A stretch of DNA of 64,000 bases from Holtiella tumoricola (GCF_027857615.1 NZ_JAQIFT010000016.1:62001-126000); one strand, 5' to 3'. Counted from the first letter of the stretch, positions 32,972-42,963 are shown. Made by a program: numbers and translations. Notes: generated by a model from the sequence alone, not told the origin.

Positions 32972-35614
32972 CTATTTATTAAATTTTTCAAGACGTGCTA
33001 CTATTTCAGCAAGCATTGCTTCATATTTAGCTTGTTTTGCTTTTTCTTCTTCAATAAGTTTAGCTGGTGCTTTTGCTACGAAACCTTCATTTGAAAGTTT
33101 TTTCACTACACGGTCAACTTCACCTTGAAGTTTAGCTTTTTCTTTATTTAAACGTTCGATTTCTTTTTCAAAGTCTACAAGTTCTGCAAGTGGGATGAAT
33201 AGGGATGCATTTGGAATGATTGTTGATACTGCATCTTCTTCAATACCTTCTTTATCTCCTTGGATAATTACTTCTGAAGCAGAAGCAAGTGTTGCAAAGA
33301 ATACTTTACCACGTTCAAAGAGATCACGTACACCAGCCTCTTCTGATACTACAAATACTTGAGCTTTTCTTGAAGGTGGTACATTCATTTCACTTCTTAC
33401 GTTACGAATTGAACGAACTGCTTCTTTAATAAGAGAGATTTCTTGTTCTTCTGTTGCAAAATGCCATTCTTCTTTATATACTGGCCAACTTGAAATCATG
33501 ATACTTTCTTCTTGATCTTGAAGTCCCATAAAGATTTCTTCTGTGATGAATGGAATATATGGATGAAGCATTTTAAGAACATTAATCATAACTGTTTTAA
33601 GTGTCCAAAGTGCAGCATGACGTGTTTTATCTTCCTTATTATAGAGACGTGGTTTCACCATTTCAATGTACCAGTCACAGAATTCTTCCCAAGCAAAATC
33701 GTAAAGTTTTTGAACAGCAATACCAAGGTCGTATTTGTCCATGTTATCTGTTACTTCTACTGCAAGGTCATTTACTTTTGAAAGAATCCATTTATCTGCA
33801 GCTGTTAAGTCATCAATGCTTACTTGAAGATTACTGTCTTCACCTTCATAATTCATAAGGATGAAACGTGTTGCATTCCAAAGTTTATTTCCAAAGTTAC
33901 GGTTAGCTTCTACACGTTCGTAGTAGAAACGCATATCATTACCTGGTGCATTACCTGTGATTAATGTAAGTCTTAATGCATCTGCACCGTATTGGTTGAT
34001 TACTTCAAGTGGATCAATACCATTTCCTAATGACTTGCTCATTTTACGTCCTTCTGAGTCACGTACAAGCCCGTGGATAAGAACGTCTTTGAACGGAACT
34101 TCTCCCATTTGTTCAAGACCTGAGAATACCATACGTACTACCCAAAAGAAGATGATATCATATCCTGTTACAAGTACACTTGTTGGATAGAAATGCTTAA
34201 GCTCTTCTGTGTTATCTGGCCAGCCAAGTGTTGAGAATGGCCATAATGCTGAACTGAACCATGTATCTAATGTATCTTCATCTTGAACTAAGTGTGTATG
34301 ACCACATTTTGTACATGCTTCTGGCATACTACGTGCAATCACAACTTCACCACATTCCTCACAGTAGTAAGCTGGAATTCTGTGTCCCCACCAAAGCTGA
34401 CGAGAAATACACCAGTCACGGATATTTTCTAACCAGTTAAGGTATGTTTTACCGAAACGTTCTGGTACGAAACGTAAATCACCTTTTTTAAGTGCTTCAA
34501 TAGCTGGTTTAGCCATTTCTTCCATACGTACAAACCATTGTGCTTTAACCATTGGCTCAATAACTGTTTTACAACGGTCATGTGTACCTACATTGTGCAT
34601 ATGTGGTTTAATTGCAATAAGAAGACCTTGTTCTTCTAGGTCTTTAAGCATTGCTTTACGTGCATCATAGCGATCCATACCTGCGTATTTACCAGCTAAG
34701 TTGTTCATTGTACCATCATCATTCATGACACAGATTTCTTCTAAATCATGACGACGACCTACTTCAAAGTCATTAGGGTCATGTGCTGGAGTAATTTTAA
34801 CAACACCTGTACCAAATTCCATATCAACATAGTGGTCAGCAATTACTGGAATTTCTCTATCTGTAAGTGGTAATTTAAGCATTTTACCAACTAAGTGGCT
34901 ATAACGTTCATCTTTTGGATTAACAGCAACAGCTGTATCTCCAAGTAATGTTTCTGGACGTGTTGTAGCAATTTCTACGAATTCATCGCTCCCTACTACT
35001 GGGTAACGTAAGTGGTAGAAATTACCTTGGCTTTCCATATGCTCAACTTCTGCTTCTGAAATAGTTGTTTGACATACTGGACACCAGTTAACAATTCTAG
35101 AACCTTTATAAATATAGCCTTTTTCATGAAGACGAATAAATACTTCTTGAACAGCTTTTGATAAACCTTCATCCATTGTGAAACGTTCTCTTTCCCAGTC
35201 ACAAGAAGAACCAAGCTTTTTAAGCTGACCGATGATTGTACCACCGTATTGTTCTTTCCATTCCCAAGCTTTTTCTAAGAATCCTTCACGACCTAGGTCA
35301 TCTTTTGTAATCCCTTCTTCAGCCATTTTAGCAACGATTTTTACTTCTGTTGCAATACTTGCATGGTCTGTTCCTGGCATCCAAAGTGTGTTGTACCCTT
35401 GCATACGTTTGTAACGGATTAAAATATCTTGAAGTGTATTATCAAGTGCATGCCCCATGTGAAGTTGCCCTGTAATGTTTGGTGGTGGAATAACAATTGT
35501 AAATGGCTCTTTCTCCTTATCTACTTCTGCATGAAAATAACCATTATCCATCCACTTTTTATAAAGTCTTTCTTCAACGGTACTTGGATCATATACTTTT
35601 TCTAAGTTACTCAT
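32972..35614 (-). CDS. valS: valyl-tRNA synthetase
   Basis: Start chosen at ATG 35614, nine bases after AAGGAGG; another in-frame ATG at 35620 is only three bases away from it. 880 residues. The class I signature motifs are PPPNITGQLHMGHALDN (HIGH equivalent HMGH) and KMSKSLGN (KMSKS). The editing domain has TTRPETLLGDTAV, and the C-terminal coiled arm ends in IVARLEKF. It charges tRNA-Val with valine in the cytoplasm. It is preceded by a 66-codon membrane-protein gene and a T-box leader with a valine specifier, so it should be induced by uncharged tRNA-Val. Confidence 0.97.
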   Translation of the reverse strand: MSNLEKVYDPSTVEERLYKKWMDNGYFHAEVDKEKEPFTIVIPPPNITGQLHMGHALDNTLQDILIRYKRMQGYNTLWMPGTDHASIATEVKIVAKMAEEGITKDDLGREGFLEKAWEWKEQYGGTIIGQLKKLGSSCDWERERFTMDEGLSKAVQEVFIRLHEKGYIYKGSRIVNWCPVCQTTISEAEVEHMESQGNFYHLRYPVVGSDEFVEIATTRPETLLGDTAVAVNPKDERYSHLVGKMLKLPLTDREIPVIADHYVDMEFGTGVVKITPAHDPNDFEVGRRHDLEEICVMNDDGTMNNLAGKYAGMDRYDARKAMLKDLEEQGLLIAIKPHMHNVGTHDRCKTVIEPMVKAQWFVRMEEMAKPAIEALKKGDLRFVPERFGKTYLNWLENIRDWCISRQLWWGHRIPAYYCEECGEVVIARSMPEACTKCGHTHLVQDEDTLDTWFSSALWPFSTLGWPDNTEELKHFYPTSVLVTGYDIIFFWVVRMVFSGLEQMGEVPFKDVLIHGLVRDSEGRKMSKSLGNGIDPLEVINQYGADALRLTLITGNAPGNDMRFYYERVEANRNFGNKLWNATRFILMNYEGEDSNLQVSIDDLTAADKWILSKVNDLAVEVTDNMDKYDLGIAVQKLYDFAWEEFCDWYIEMVKPRLYNKEDKTRHAALWTLKTVMINVLKMLHPYIPFITEEIFMGLQDQEESIMISSWPVYKEEWHFATEEQEISLIKEAVRSIRNVRSEMNVPPSRKAQVFVVSEEAGVRDLFERGKVFFATLASASEVIIQGDKEGIEEDAVSTIIPNASLFIPLAELVDFEKEIERLNKEKAKLQGEVDRVVKKLSNEGFVAKAPAKLIEEEKAKQAKYEAMLAEIVARLEKFNK

Positions 35615-35741
35615 TTTCATAAACCTCCTTTTATTTTTCACAACTTATAAGTTGAACTTAACACTGTTTCTATCATTTCATTTTTAAAGTCTTGCTCATA
35701 TCATTGAATACCATTAAGTAATGAGTCATTTTACCTTTTAC

Positions 35742-35942
35742 TTAACGGATTATTAAAAACAAAATACCAACTAAAGCAACAATAAAACCTGCCACTTTGA
35801 CAGCAATGACGCCACCTTGGGCAAGCATTTCCATCTCTTCTTGATCCTGCTTTTCAAGTTTGACTTTGGCAAGCACAATACGCTTTGCCGCGAAGACCAG
35901 CATGATGCCTATTACAAATAATACAAATCCAACAGCTTGCAC
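35742..35942 (-). CDS. small membrane protein between T-box and valS, 66 aa
   Basis: Reads from a GTG at 35942, seven bases after GAGGGG. Two hydrophobic helices (residues 1-20 and 45-65) are joined by a charged stretch (KVKLEKQDQEEMEML), giving a hairpin membrane topology. I do not recognise a family. It lies between the T-box terminator and valS on the same transcript, so it should respond to valine-tRNA charging like the synthetase. A gap of about 127 bases separates it from valS, with no clear terminator. A role related to valine uptake or membrane is speculative. Confidence 0.65.
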   Translation of the reverse strand: MQAVGFVLFVIGIMLVFAAKRIVLAKVKLEKQDQEEMEMLAQGGVIAVKVAGFIVALVGILFLIIR

Positions 35943-35976
35943 AAAACCACCCCTCTTTCGAAATACAAAAAGGCAA

Positions 35977-36205
35977 TAAAAAAGAGCATTCTCCTCCTAA
36001 GGACGAAAATGCTCGCGGTACCACCTTAATTCCAGCTATCACTGGCTCTTTATGCTATAACGGGCCTACCCGCTACCTTCTACTAAATTTCAAAAGTAGT
36101 GCTCCAAAGCTACCTTCTAATAGTCTTATCGTAAGAAACCTTTCAGCTTATAAGTTTCTCTCTCTAAACGCAGGGGCTATTATACTCCTCTTCTTCATTG
36201 CATGT
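35977..36205 (-). ncRNA. T-box leader of the valS operon (GUA specifier)
   Basis: On the minus strand, the leader begins with a GAAGAAGAGGAGTA segment, where AGTA is the 5' side of the specifier-loop E motif. It continues with helix TAATAG/CTATTA, the AGAGAG and GCTGAAAG elements of stem I, then GAAG-GTA-GC, in which GTA (36113-36111) is the valine specifier codon. Further on is the T-box sequence AAGGTGGTACCGCG (plus coordinates 36027-36014 and outward) and a terminator GAGCATTTTC/GAGAATGCTC with a T run (36014-35977). Uncharged tRNA-Val should favour the antiterminator and valS expression. Confidence 0.95.
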
Positions 36206-36227
36206 ATTTCGATATGATATTACTAAC

Positions 36228-36256
36228 ATTTTATGCATCTTGCTTTTCTTTGTCAA
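36228..36256 (-). promoter_or_regulatory. sigma-A promoter of the T-box/valS transcript
   Basis: A perfect -35 TTGACA (36256-36251), 17-base spacer and -10 TAAAAT (36233-36228) on the minus strand. It lies inside the 3' end of the upstream gene, whose stop codon is at 36231. Confidence 0.8.
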
Positions 36257-37352
36257 GTAGGCTGATATATTCTTCGATATTTTTCGCATACTGTGGATCT
36301 TCTTTCAACACAAAAAGTTCTTTCCACAGCTCTGCTTCATAAGCCTCTAACGCTTCTATCTGAAGTAATACTTTTTTCTTTTCTTCTTCTACCTGTCCAT
36401 AAGCTTCAGCCTTTTTCGGTGCCATTATCCACTCTTCTAAATGATCAAACTCATCTTCATAATTAAGCGCTTTACCTTCAAATATTTCCTTAATAGATAA
36501 CTCTATTTGCATCAATGCACGATTAAATTTATTATATTCCACTTCGTTATTTTTATTTTTAAGATAGCGATTATAATACATTTCAAGTTTAGCTGCACTA
36601 TCTACACCTAATTTATCAAATTGGTATTGTAGATAGGAGTAGTTATTAAAATAACGGATTTTTGCCTTATTTAAATACTTAACGGCTTTTTGCTGTAATT
36701 TAGCATTATTTCTAAGACCTGTTTCTAATTTCTCTTTTGCAAAGAGAATAGCAAAAAGAACAAATACAAGAATAATACTTACACCAGAAAGATAAACCCA
36801 TATTTTATCTCTTAGCATTTGTAACATGGCAAAACCTGCAAATAACATAAAAATCATAAGTAACATAAAGAAAACGCTTGCACCTTTTAAAAAGCTATAA
36901 CCTTGCAACAAAGCTTCTCTTTCTTCTTTAAGTTCTTCCTTCTCTTCTTCTAAATAAAAGATATCTCTTTCATTCTCTTTTACCTTACGTTCTGTCTCAT
37001 TCACTTCTTTTACAAGATAAGGCAGTTCTTCTTCATAGGCTTCAAGTCGTCTAAGTCCTTGATTATTTTTAATGAGTCTACCTTTTAAATGTTGTTTTTG
37101 TTCTTCTATACTGCGATATTGCCCCACATAAAGAACCAATTGATTGCGGTCTTGTTCATCTAACTGTTCATATACCTTAAGTTCTTCCGCCTTTGCCAAC
37201 AGACGATTCATATGTTGTTGCAGGCGTTCCTTTTTTGTAGCAGTCTGATCCAGTTCTTCCATTAGACCAACTGCTCCTGACTTTTCATATTTTACATGAA
37301 AAGGTTCTTTTTTGATTTTTGATGAATTAAAAAGTTTTTGGAACCATTTCAT
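36231..37352 (-). CDS. hypothetical coiled-coil membrane protein, 373 aa
   Basis: No family recognised. Residues 30-150 are long charged helices rich in Glu, Lys, Gln and Leu with heptad character (ELDQTATKKERLQQHMNRLL, EEEKEELKEEREALL). Two adjacent hydrophobic helices follow at about residues 155-178 and 186-205, then another helical region to the C-terminus. Both soluble parts should be on the same, cytoplasmic, side. It starts nine bases after the HAD phosphatase stop and so shares its operon; a septum- or envelope-associated scaffold is one possibility. Its last codons contain the valS-operon promoter. Confidence 0.7.
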   Translation of the reverse strand: MKWFQKLFNSSKIKKEPFHVKYEKSGAVGLMEELDQTATKKERLQQHMNRLLAKAEELKVYEQLDEQDRNQLVLYVGQYRSIEEQKQHLKGRLIKNNQGLRRLEAYEEELPYLVKEVNETERKVKENERDIFYLEEEKEELKEEREALLQGYSFLKGASVFFMLLMIFMLFAGFAMLQMLRDKIWVYLSGVSIILVFVLFAILFAKEKLETGLRNNAKLQQKAVKYLNKAKIRYFNNYSYLQYQFDKLGVDSAAKLEMYYNRYLKNKNNEVEYNKFNRALMQIELSIKEIFEGKALNYEDEFDHLEEWIMAPKKAEAYGQVEEEKKKVLLQIEALEAYEAELWKELFVLKEDPQYAKNIEEYISLLDKEKQDA

Positions 37353-37361
37353 TCTTCAACC

Positions 37362-38003
37362 CTACTTTTCTATTAATAATGGAATCAGTTCACTTATTGC
37401 TTCAACTTTATATGTAGCATGCTCTATTTCATGTTTTCCAAAGCCATAGAGTGCGGCTACATAAGGTATATCATTGATCTTCGCGGCCTCCATATCGTGA
37501 ATACGATCCCCTACAATAAGTGCATTTAAACCTTTATACAACCCTAATATTTTTTTGATAAGTTCTGGTTTTTCAAGTCCATTGTCTTTCACACATTCCG
37601 TATAATCTACATAAGGCTTAACCCCTGTCACCTCTAGCGCACCTTCTAAATAAAGTCTTGAGCAATTACTATAAAGCACTAATATAAAACCTTCTTCATA
37701 AAGTGTCTTAAAAGTCTCTATCACTCCAGGAAAAACATGACCATATTCTGCCATAGCTTCTCTAATATGTGCTCTATTTTCAGCACGTATGATTTCCCAA
37801 TCACTATAACAACTTTCATCTAGAACAGCCTTGTAGAAGTCTTCGGCCGTACCACCTAAGTTATTTCTTATAATCTCTTCTGTTACACGGTAATCATACC
37901 CCATTTTTTCTAAAGTACGATTCATATTAAATGTGTTAAAACATACTGAATCAAGTAGTGTACCATCTATATCAAATATAACTAATTTTATATTATCAAG
38001 CAT
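37362..38003 (-). CDS. HAD-family hydrolase (phosphoglycolate phosphatase-like)
   Basis: 213 residues with all HAD motifs: nucleophile FDIDGTLLDS (residues 10-19), motif II LYSNCS, motif III Lys in GLEKPELIKKIL, and motif IV IVGDRIHDMEAAK. A helical cap of type C1 (NFNMNRTLEKMGYDYRVTEE) lies between motif I and II, as in phosphoglycolate phosphatases and beta-phosphoglucomutases. It should dephosphorylate a small phosphorylated metabolite; the exact substrate cannot be read. AAGGAG lies seven bases before the ATG. The following gene is the coiled-coil membrane protein. Confidence 0.88.
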   Translation of the reverse strand: MLDNIKLVIFDIDGTLLDSVCFNTFNMNRTLEKMGYDYRVTEEIIRNNLGGTAEDFYKAVLDESCYSDWEIIRAENRAHIREAMAEYGHVFPGVIETFKTLYEEGFILVLYSNCSRLYLEGALEVTGVKPYVDYTECVKDNGLEKPELIKKILGLYKGLNALIVGDRIHDMEAAKINDIPYVAALYGFGKHEIEHATYKVEAISELIPLLIEK

Positions 38004-38096
38004 TTTGTCATCTCCTTTTATGTATCCATTCCTATAAAAACTACAACTAGTTTACCATGACTCCATAAAAAAAGTAACTCTCTTTACTATAAGACT

Positions 38097-38130
38097 CAAA
38101 AAGGGGCTGTTTATCAACAACCCCCACTTT
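38097..38130 (-). terminator. intrinsic terminator of the S1-domain protein gene
   Basis: G/C-rich stem GGGGTTGTT / AACAGCCCC on the minus strand followed by TTTTT, about ten bases after the stop at 38140. Confidence 0.8.
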
Positions 38131-38139
38131 TACTCTTTA

Positions 38140-39306
38140 TTATTTAAATAAATCTTTGAAGGCATTTCCAAGAACATCACCCATTGTTGAAATAGACTCT
38201 TCATCTTCTTGCATGTATGCCATCATAGATGGATCAACTTCTTCTTCAACTTCTGTCATGCTTAAGCCAATTTTTTTGTTTGTTTTATCAAGTTGAATAA
38301 TTTTAACTTTTACTTCTTGTCCGATTTCTAATGCTTCTTCTGGTTTAGAAATACGTTTTTCTGTAATCTGAGAAATGTGTACAAGACCTTCTACATTATC
38401 ACTTAATGAAACAAAAGCACCAAAGCTCATCATTTTTACAACTTTACCTTTTACAATTTGTCCTTTTTCAAGGTTAGCTGTTTCAAGGTACCATGGATCC
38501 ATTGCAACATCTTTTGCGCGAAGTGCAATTTTTCCTTTTTCATGATCAATACTAATCACTGTTACTTGAAGTTTGTCTCCTTCTTTCACTACATCTGAAG
38601 GATGTTTGATACGTGTCCAAGAAAGGTCTGTATTATGTACAAGCCCTTCTACACCACCAATATTTACAAATGCACCATAAGGCATAAGTTTTGTAACTGT
38701 ACCTGTGTATTTTTCACCTTCAACAATACTATTAAAACGTTCTTTTTTAAGCTCTGCAGTTTTTGCTTTTGCAATTTCTTTTCCTGAAAGAACGATTTTT
38801 TTATTCTTAGCATTAAATTCGATAATTTCAACTTCAACTTGTTGACCTACAAATTGTGCCAAGTCTTCTACATAAGTATCAGTAAGTTGAGAACCTGGAA
38901 TGAATGCACGCATACCTTGAAGTATAGCAATTACCCCGCCTTTAACAACTTCTTTTACCTTTACAGTAAAATGTGCATGAGTTTTGTAAAGCTCTTCAAT
39001 GTTTTCAAGAGCTACTTCAGACTCTGCACGTCTTTTAGAAACAATAATATTGCCGTCACCATCATCTGTATTTAAAACAAGTACATCGAATTTGTCACCA
39101 ACTTGTACATCTTCTTTATTTACTTCTTCATAACTATATTCATTCCAAGATACGATTGCATCTGCATGTGTACCTATGTTCGTTATAATTCCAGCATCTT
39201 CAACAGATACAACTGTTGCTTCTTTAATATCGCCTTTACGAATGCGTACCATTGATTTATCAATTTCATCCATAAAGTCTGCCATTGTTAAGTTGTTTTC
39301 ATCCAT
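38140..39306 (-). CDS. rpsA: S1 RNA-binding domain protein (ribosomal protein S1 homologue)
   Basis: The frame is open to 39348, but AGGAGG lies nine bases before ATG 39306, giving 388 residues. Four S1 OB-fold domains are visible: KGDIKEATVVSVEDAGIITNI, VKVKEVVKGGVIAILQGMRAFIPGSQL, YTGTVTKLMPYGAFVNIGGVEGLVH and VKGKVVKMMSFGAFVSLSDNVEGLVHISQI. A short acidic C-terminus follows. Firmicute S1 homologues of this length bind mRNA and help translation of structured or weakly initiated messages, though the link to the ribosome is looser than in E. coli. It appears monocistronic. Confidence 0.88.
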   Translation of the reverse strand: MDENNLTMADFMDEIDKSMVRIRKGDIKEATVVSVEDAGIITNIGTHADAIVSWNEYSYEEVNKEDVQVGDKFDVLVLNTDDGDGNIIVSKRRAESEVALENIEELYKTHAHFTVKVKEVVKGGVIAILQGMRAFIPGSQLTDTYVEDLAQFVGQQVEVEIIEFNAKNKKIVLSGKEIAKAKTAELKKERFNSIVEGEKYTGTVTKLMPYGAFVNIGGVEGLVHNTDLSWTRIKHPSDVVKEGDKLQVTVISIDHEKGKIALRAKDVAMDPWYLETANLEKGQIVKGKVVKMMSFGAFVSLSDNVEGLVHISQITEKRISKPEEALEIGQEVKVKIIQLDKTNKKIGLSMTEVEEEVDPSMMAYMQEDEESISTMGDVLGNAFKDLFK

Positions 39307-39513
39307 CTTTAAATCCTCCTTTTTACCATCTTTTCTTATTATACACATTTTACAAACAAAAATATAGTCCGAAATTTATTCAAAATAAACTTGCTATTCT
39401 AAAAATAGCATTTTAAATTGTGCTCTAATACATCTTTCTGTATAATCATACCTAATTCACATAATAACTTTACAAAAGTAAACAAACTGAACAAAAGAAA
39501 GAAGGTGGAGATT

Positions 39514-40866
39514 GTGAATGAAAGAGATTCTTTCTCAAGTAAATTAGGGATTATAGCAGCAGCCGCGGGGTCGGCAATCGGGTTAGGAAACATATGGAAA
39601 TTCCCATATATGGCCGGTGAAAATGGCGGAGGTGCCTTTATTGTTGTCTATCTTTTAGCAACCATCCTGATGGGATATCCTCTTATCTATACAGAATTTG
39701 CAATAGGTCGTAATGCAAGAAGTAATGCGATAGATGCATTTTCTAAAGTAACAAACAACAAAAAATTTAATATTGTAGGCTACTTAGCTGTGGGGACAGT
39801 ATTCTTAGTAGCAACTTTCTATGCAATGATTGCAGGATGGGTAATTTATTACTTCTTCCTTTCACTCACAGGTGGACTTTACGATGTTCAAGTAGGGATG
39901 AACGTAGCTGACCACTTTGATATGGTCTTCGCCACAATGAATCAAAACATTATCTGGCCAATCTTAGGTGCAGTTGTAGCTATTCTTGCTACAGGATTCA
40001 TTAACTTCTCAGGAATCAAAGATGGTGTAGAAAAATACTCAAAAATTCTTATGCCTGTCCTTTTTGTCATCTTTATTGGACTTATCCTTTATTCAATGAC
40101 TTTAGATGGTTTCAAAGAAGCTGTAACATTCTTATTCAAACCTGACTTTAGTGAACTTACACCAAAAACAGTTATTTCTGCTATTGGTCAAGCATTCTTC
40201 TCACTTAGTTTAGGTATGGGACTCTTAGCAACTTACGGAAGCTATATTCCTAAGTCAGAAAATATCCGTGCCGTATCTCGTCAAGTTGTTATTGCAGATA
40301 CAATTATTGCACTTTTCTCTGGGTTATTAATCTTCCCAGCAGTATTTACATATGGTGGTTCTCCAGCAGCTGGTCCATCTCTTATTTTCAAAGCTTTACC
40401 ACAAGTATTCTATCAAATGCCAGGTGGTAGATGGTTCGGGGCACTTTTCTTCCTACTTGTTATTGTAGCATCTATTACTTCTATGATTTCAATCTTCGAA
40501 ATCATTATTACATGCCTTATGGAAAAAGCACATCTTAATCGTCATAAAGCAACTTTAGTTGTTGTAGCTGCTGTACTTCTTGGATGTATTATTAATATTT
40601 TAGGTGAAGGTCCATGGTCAAGCTTCACTGTAGGTGGTATGTCAATCTTCGGACTTCTTGATTACATTACTAATAATATTACTATTCCTCTTACAGGCGC
40701 ACTTACTGCAATTGTTGCAACATGGTTCTGGAAATATATCAAAATGGAAAACGAACTTACAAGTGATGGTGTTTACAAATCTAGCGCAGAAGGTCCATTC
40801 TTCTTCGGTCTTCTTAAATGGGTTATCCCACCTATGATCGTCGTACTTATTATCACTTCTTTATAA
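39514..40866 (+). CDS. sodium-dependent neurotransmitter-symporter family transporter
   Basis: The frame is open from 39418, but the family opening (NERDSFSSKLGIIAAAAGSAIGLGNIWKFPY) begins just after a GTG at 39514, five bases after GGTGGAG; I choose that GTG (450 residues). About 11-12 helices; helix 1 has the unwound Na+/substrate site GSAIGLGNIWKFPY and the second signature ENGGGAF. Bacterial members import amino acids (for example tryptophan, tyrosine, leucine) with Na+. The substrate is not readable from sequence. It is monocistronic and followed by a convergent terminator. Confidence 0.9.
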   Translation: MNERDSFSSKLGIIAAAAGSAIGLGNIWKFPYMAGENGGGAFIVVYLLATILMGYPLIYTEFAIGRNARSNAIDAFSKVTNNKKFNIVGYLAVGTVFLVATFYAMIAGWVIYYFFLSLTGGLYDVQVGMNVADHFDMVFATMNQNIIWPILGAVVAILATGFINFSGIKDGVEKYSKILMPVLFVIFIGLILYSMTLDGFKEAVTFLFKPDFSELTPKTVISAIGQAFFSLSLGMGLLATYGSYIPKSENIRAVSRQVVIADTIIALFSGLLIFPAVFTYGGSPAAGPSLIFKALPQVFYQMPGGRWFGALFFLLVIVASITSMISIFEIIITCLMEKAHLNRHKATLVVVAAVLLGCIINILGEGPWSSFTVGGMSIFGLLDYITNNITIPLTGALTAIVATWFWKYIKMENELTSDGVYKSSAEGPFFFGLLKWVIPPMIVVLIITSL

Positions 40867-40896
40867 AAGCCTCTACCAGATAAGGTAGACTATAGC

Positions 40897-40956
40897 AAAA
40901 AAAGACTACTTACATAAGTTATGAGTGTTTCTCATAACTAGTAAGTAGTCTTTTTA
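40897..40956. terminator. convergent terminator
   Basis: Long hairpin AAAAAGACTACTTAC...GTAAGTAGTCTTTTT with a second inner stem GTTATGAG/CTCATAAC, between the plus-strand transporter and the minus-strand ABC-F gene. Confidence 0.9.
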
Positions 40957-40999
40957 TTGTTAACACCTTTAAATCTATATAAATAATCTTTAGTAGCGC

Positions 41000-42904
41000 T
41001 TATTGATTTTTAATTTTCTCATCCAGCTCATTTAGGTATTCCCAGCGTGCCATTTTTTCTTCTAATGCAAGTTCTACATTTTCCTTTTCGGCCATAAGCT
41101 CACCTAATCTACTATAGTTACTTGCTTCTTTCACCATTTCTGCTTCTAATGCTTCAAGCTTTAACTCTAGATTTTCAATATCACTATCTATAGATTCAAA
41201 TTCTTTTTTCTCATTGTAACTCATTTTAAGTTTTGTTTGAGTATTTTTCTTCCATGTATCTGCTTTTGCTTTAGATTCTTGTATAGACGAATTGGCTTCT
41301 TTTACTTCTTCTTTACGATAAGCAATATAATCTGAGTAGCCACCAACACTATCACGAATCACTCCATTTCCTTCAAATACAAAAAGTTTATCAGAAATAC
41401 GATCCAAGAAGTATCTATCATGAGATACTGCAATCACAGGCCCATTAAAGTGCTCAATATAATCTTCTAAGATCTGAAGGGTTTGAATATCTAAGTCATT
41501 AGTTGGCTCATCCAGCAAGAGAACATTCACATCGTTCATAAGTACACCCAGTAGATAAAGACGTCTTCTCTCTCCCCCTGAAAGTTTACCAATCGGTGTA
41601 TATTGCATATGAGAAGGGAATAAGAATCTTTCAAGCATCTTACTTGCAGATACTAAGCTTCCATCTTCAGAACGTACGTACTCTCCACGTTCTTTGACAT
41701 AATCTATAACACGCATGCTATCATCCATGTCTTTACTCTCTTGACTATAGTAACCAATGCGTACCGTTTCACCGATTTCAATCACACCACTATCAGGAGT
41801 CAGCTCACCTGTAATCAGATTGAGTAACGTAGACTTACCAAGACCATTATTCCCAATAATTCCAATACGCTCACCTTTAATGAAGTTATAAGTGAAATCA
41901 CGAATCAGTATACGATCTCCAAAGGCTTTAGATACATTTTCCATCTCAATGACTTTTTTCCCAAGTCTAGAAGTCGCAAGGCCAATATCCATTTTATCTG
42001 CCTGCTTAAACTGCATATTGTCTTTAAGTTCGTGGAAACGATCTTGTCTCGCTTTTTGCTTTGTACGACGTGCTTCTACCCCTTTACGCATCCATTCTAG
42101 TTCTTGCTTATAAAGGGTTTTTTGCTTTTCTTCTAAACGTTGCTGCATGATGGCACGTTCTGCACTGATTTCTAGGTACTTTCCATAGTTCCCATCATAA
42201 GTGTAAAGTTTACCATCTTCTAACTCTGCAATTTTATTGGTTACACGATCTAAGAAGTAACGATCATGTGTTACCATAAGCACTGCACATTTTTTATTTT
42301 TTAAAATTTCTTCTAAATAATCGATGGTATCATTATCTAAATGGTTCGTCGGCTCGTCCATAATAAGTAAATTACAAGGACGAATAAGAGCACCCGCTAG
42401 AGCTATACGCTTCTTTTGCCCCCCTGATAAGTTGCCAACCTTTTGATTGAAATCTGTAATACCAAGTTTAGTTAAGATTGCTTTAGCTTCACTTTCTGCC
42501 TGCCATGCATCTACTGCATCCATCTCAGTTGTTAAACTAAGGAGCTTTTCTTGAAGCTTTGTGTTATCCGGATCTTTTTCTAAAGCTACAGATGTTTCTT
42601 CATAATTTTTAAGGACTTGCATAAATCTAGATGTCCCTTTAAAGATTTGTTCAATCACTGTGGCATCTTCTTCAAAGTATGGATTTTGAGGAAGATACTC
42701 TATCATCAACTCATTAGAAGTTACAAGATCTCCTCCATCTGCTGTTTCAAATCCTGCTAATATTTTAAGGAGACTGGATTTACCTGTCCCATTAATCCCA
42801 ATTAAACCAATTTTATCTTCACTATGGATACTTAAGGATAATTGATTGAAAATAACTTTTTCTCCATAGACTTTACGTATATCCGTTGCTGCTAATAAAA
42901 TCAT
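41000..42904 (-). CDS. ABC-F family ATPase (Uup-like)
   Basis: Start chosen at ATG 42904, after GAGGA; 634 residues. Two ABC domains in one chain: Walker A GINGTGKSSLLK and GNNGLGKSTLLN, signatures LSGGQKKRIALAGAL and LSGGERRRLYLLGVL, Walker B LLIMDEPTNHLD and VLLLDEPTNDLD. A long charged linker (KQELEWMRKGVEARRTKQKARQ) between them is the P-site tRNA interaction motif region, and a C-terminal coiled coil of about 90 residues follows. ABC-F proteins act on the ribosome, not as membrane transporters. The coiled-coil tail fits the Uup subgroup; antibiotic-resistance function is less likely but not excluded. Confidence 0.93.
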   Translation of the reverse strand: MILLAATDIRKVYGEKVIFNQLSLSIHSEDKIGLIGINGTGKSSLLKILAGFETADGGDLVTSNELMIEYLPQNPYFEEDATVIEQIFKGTSRFMQVLKNYEETSVALEKDPDNTKLQEKLLSLTTEMDAVDAWQAESEAKAILTKLGITDFNQKVGNLSGGQKKRIALAGALIRPCNLLIMDEPTNHLDNDTIDYLEEILKNKKCAVLMVTHDRYFLDRVTNKIAELEDGKLYTYDGNYGKYLEISAERAIMQQRLEEKQKTLYKQELEWMRKGVEARRTKQKARQDRFHELKDNMQFKQADKMDIGLATSRLGKKVIEMENVSKAFGDRILIRDFTYNFIKGERIGIIGNNGLGKSTLLNLITGELTPDSGVIEIGETVRIGYYSQESKDMDDSMRVIDYVKERGEYVRSEDGSLVSASKMLERFLFPSHMQYTPIGKLSGGERRRLYLLGVLMNDVNVLLLDEPTNDLDIQTLQILEDYIEHFNGPVIAVSHDRYFLDRISDKLFVFEGNGVIRDSVGGYSDYIAYRKEEVKEANSSIQESKAKADTWKKNTQTKLKMSYNEKKEFESIDSDIENLELKLEALEAEMVKEASNYSRLGELMAEKENVELALEEKMARWEYLNELDEKIKNQ

Positions 42905-42963
42905 ATTTTTCCTCGCTCTCACTTCTTAAAATGATATCCCTATTATAGCATATTCCACTTGTT

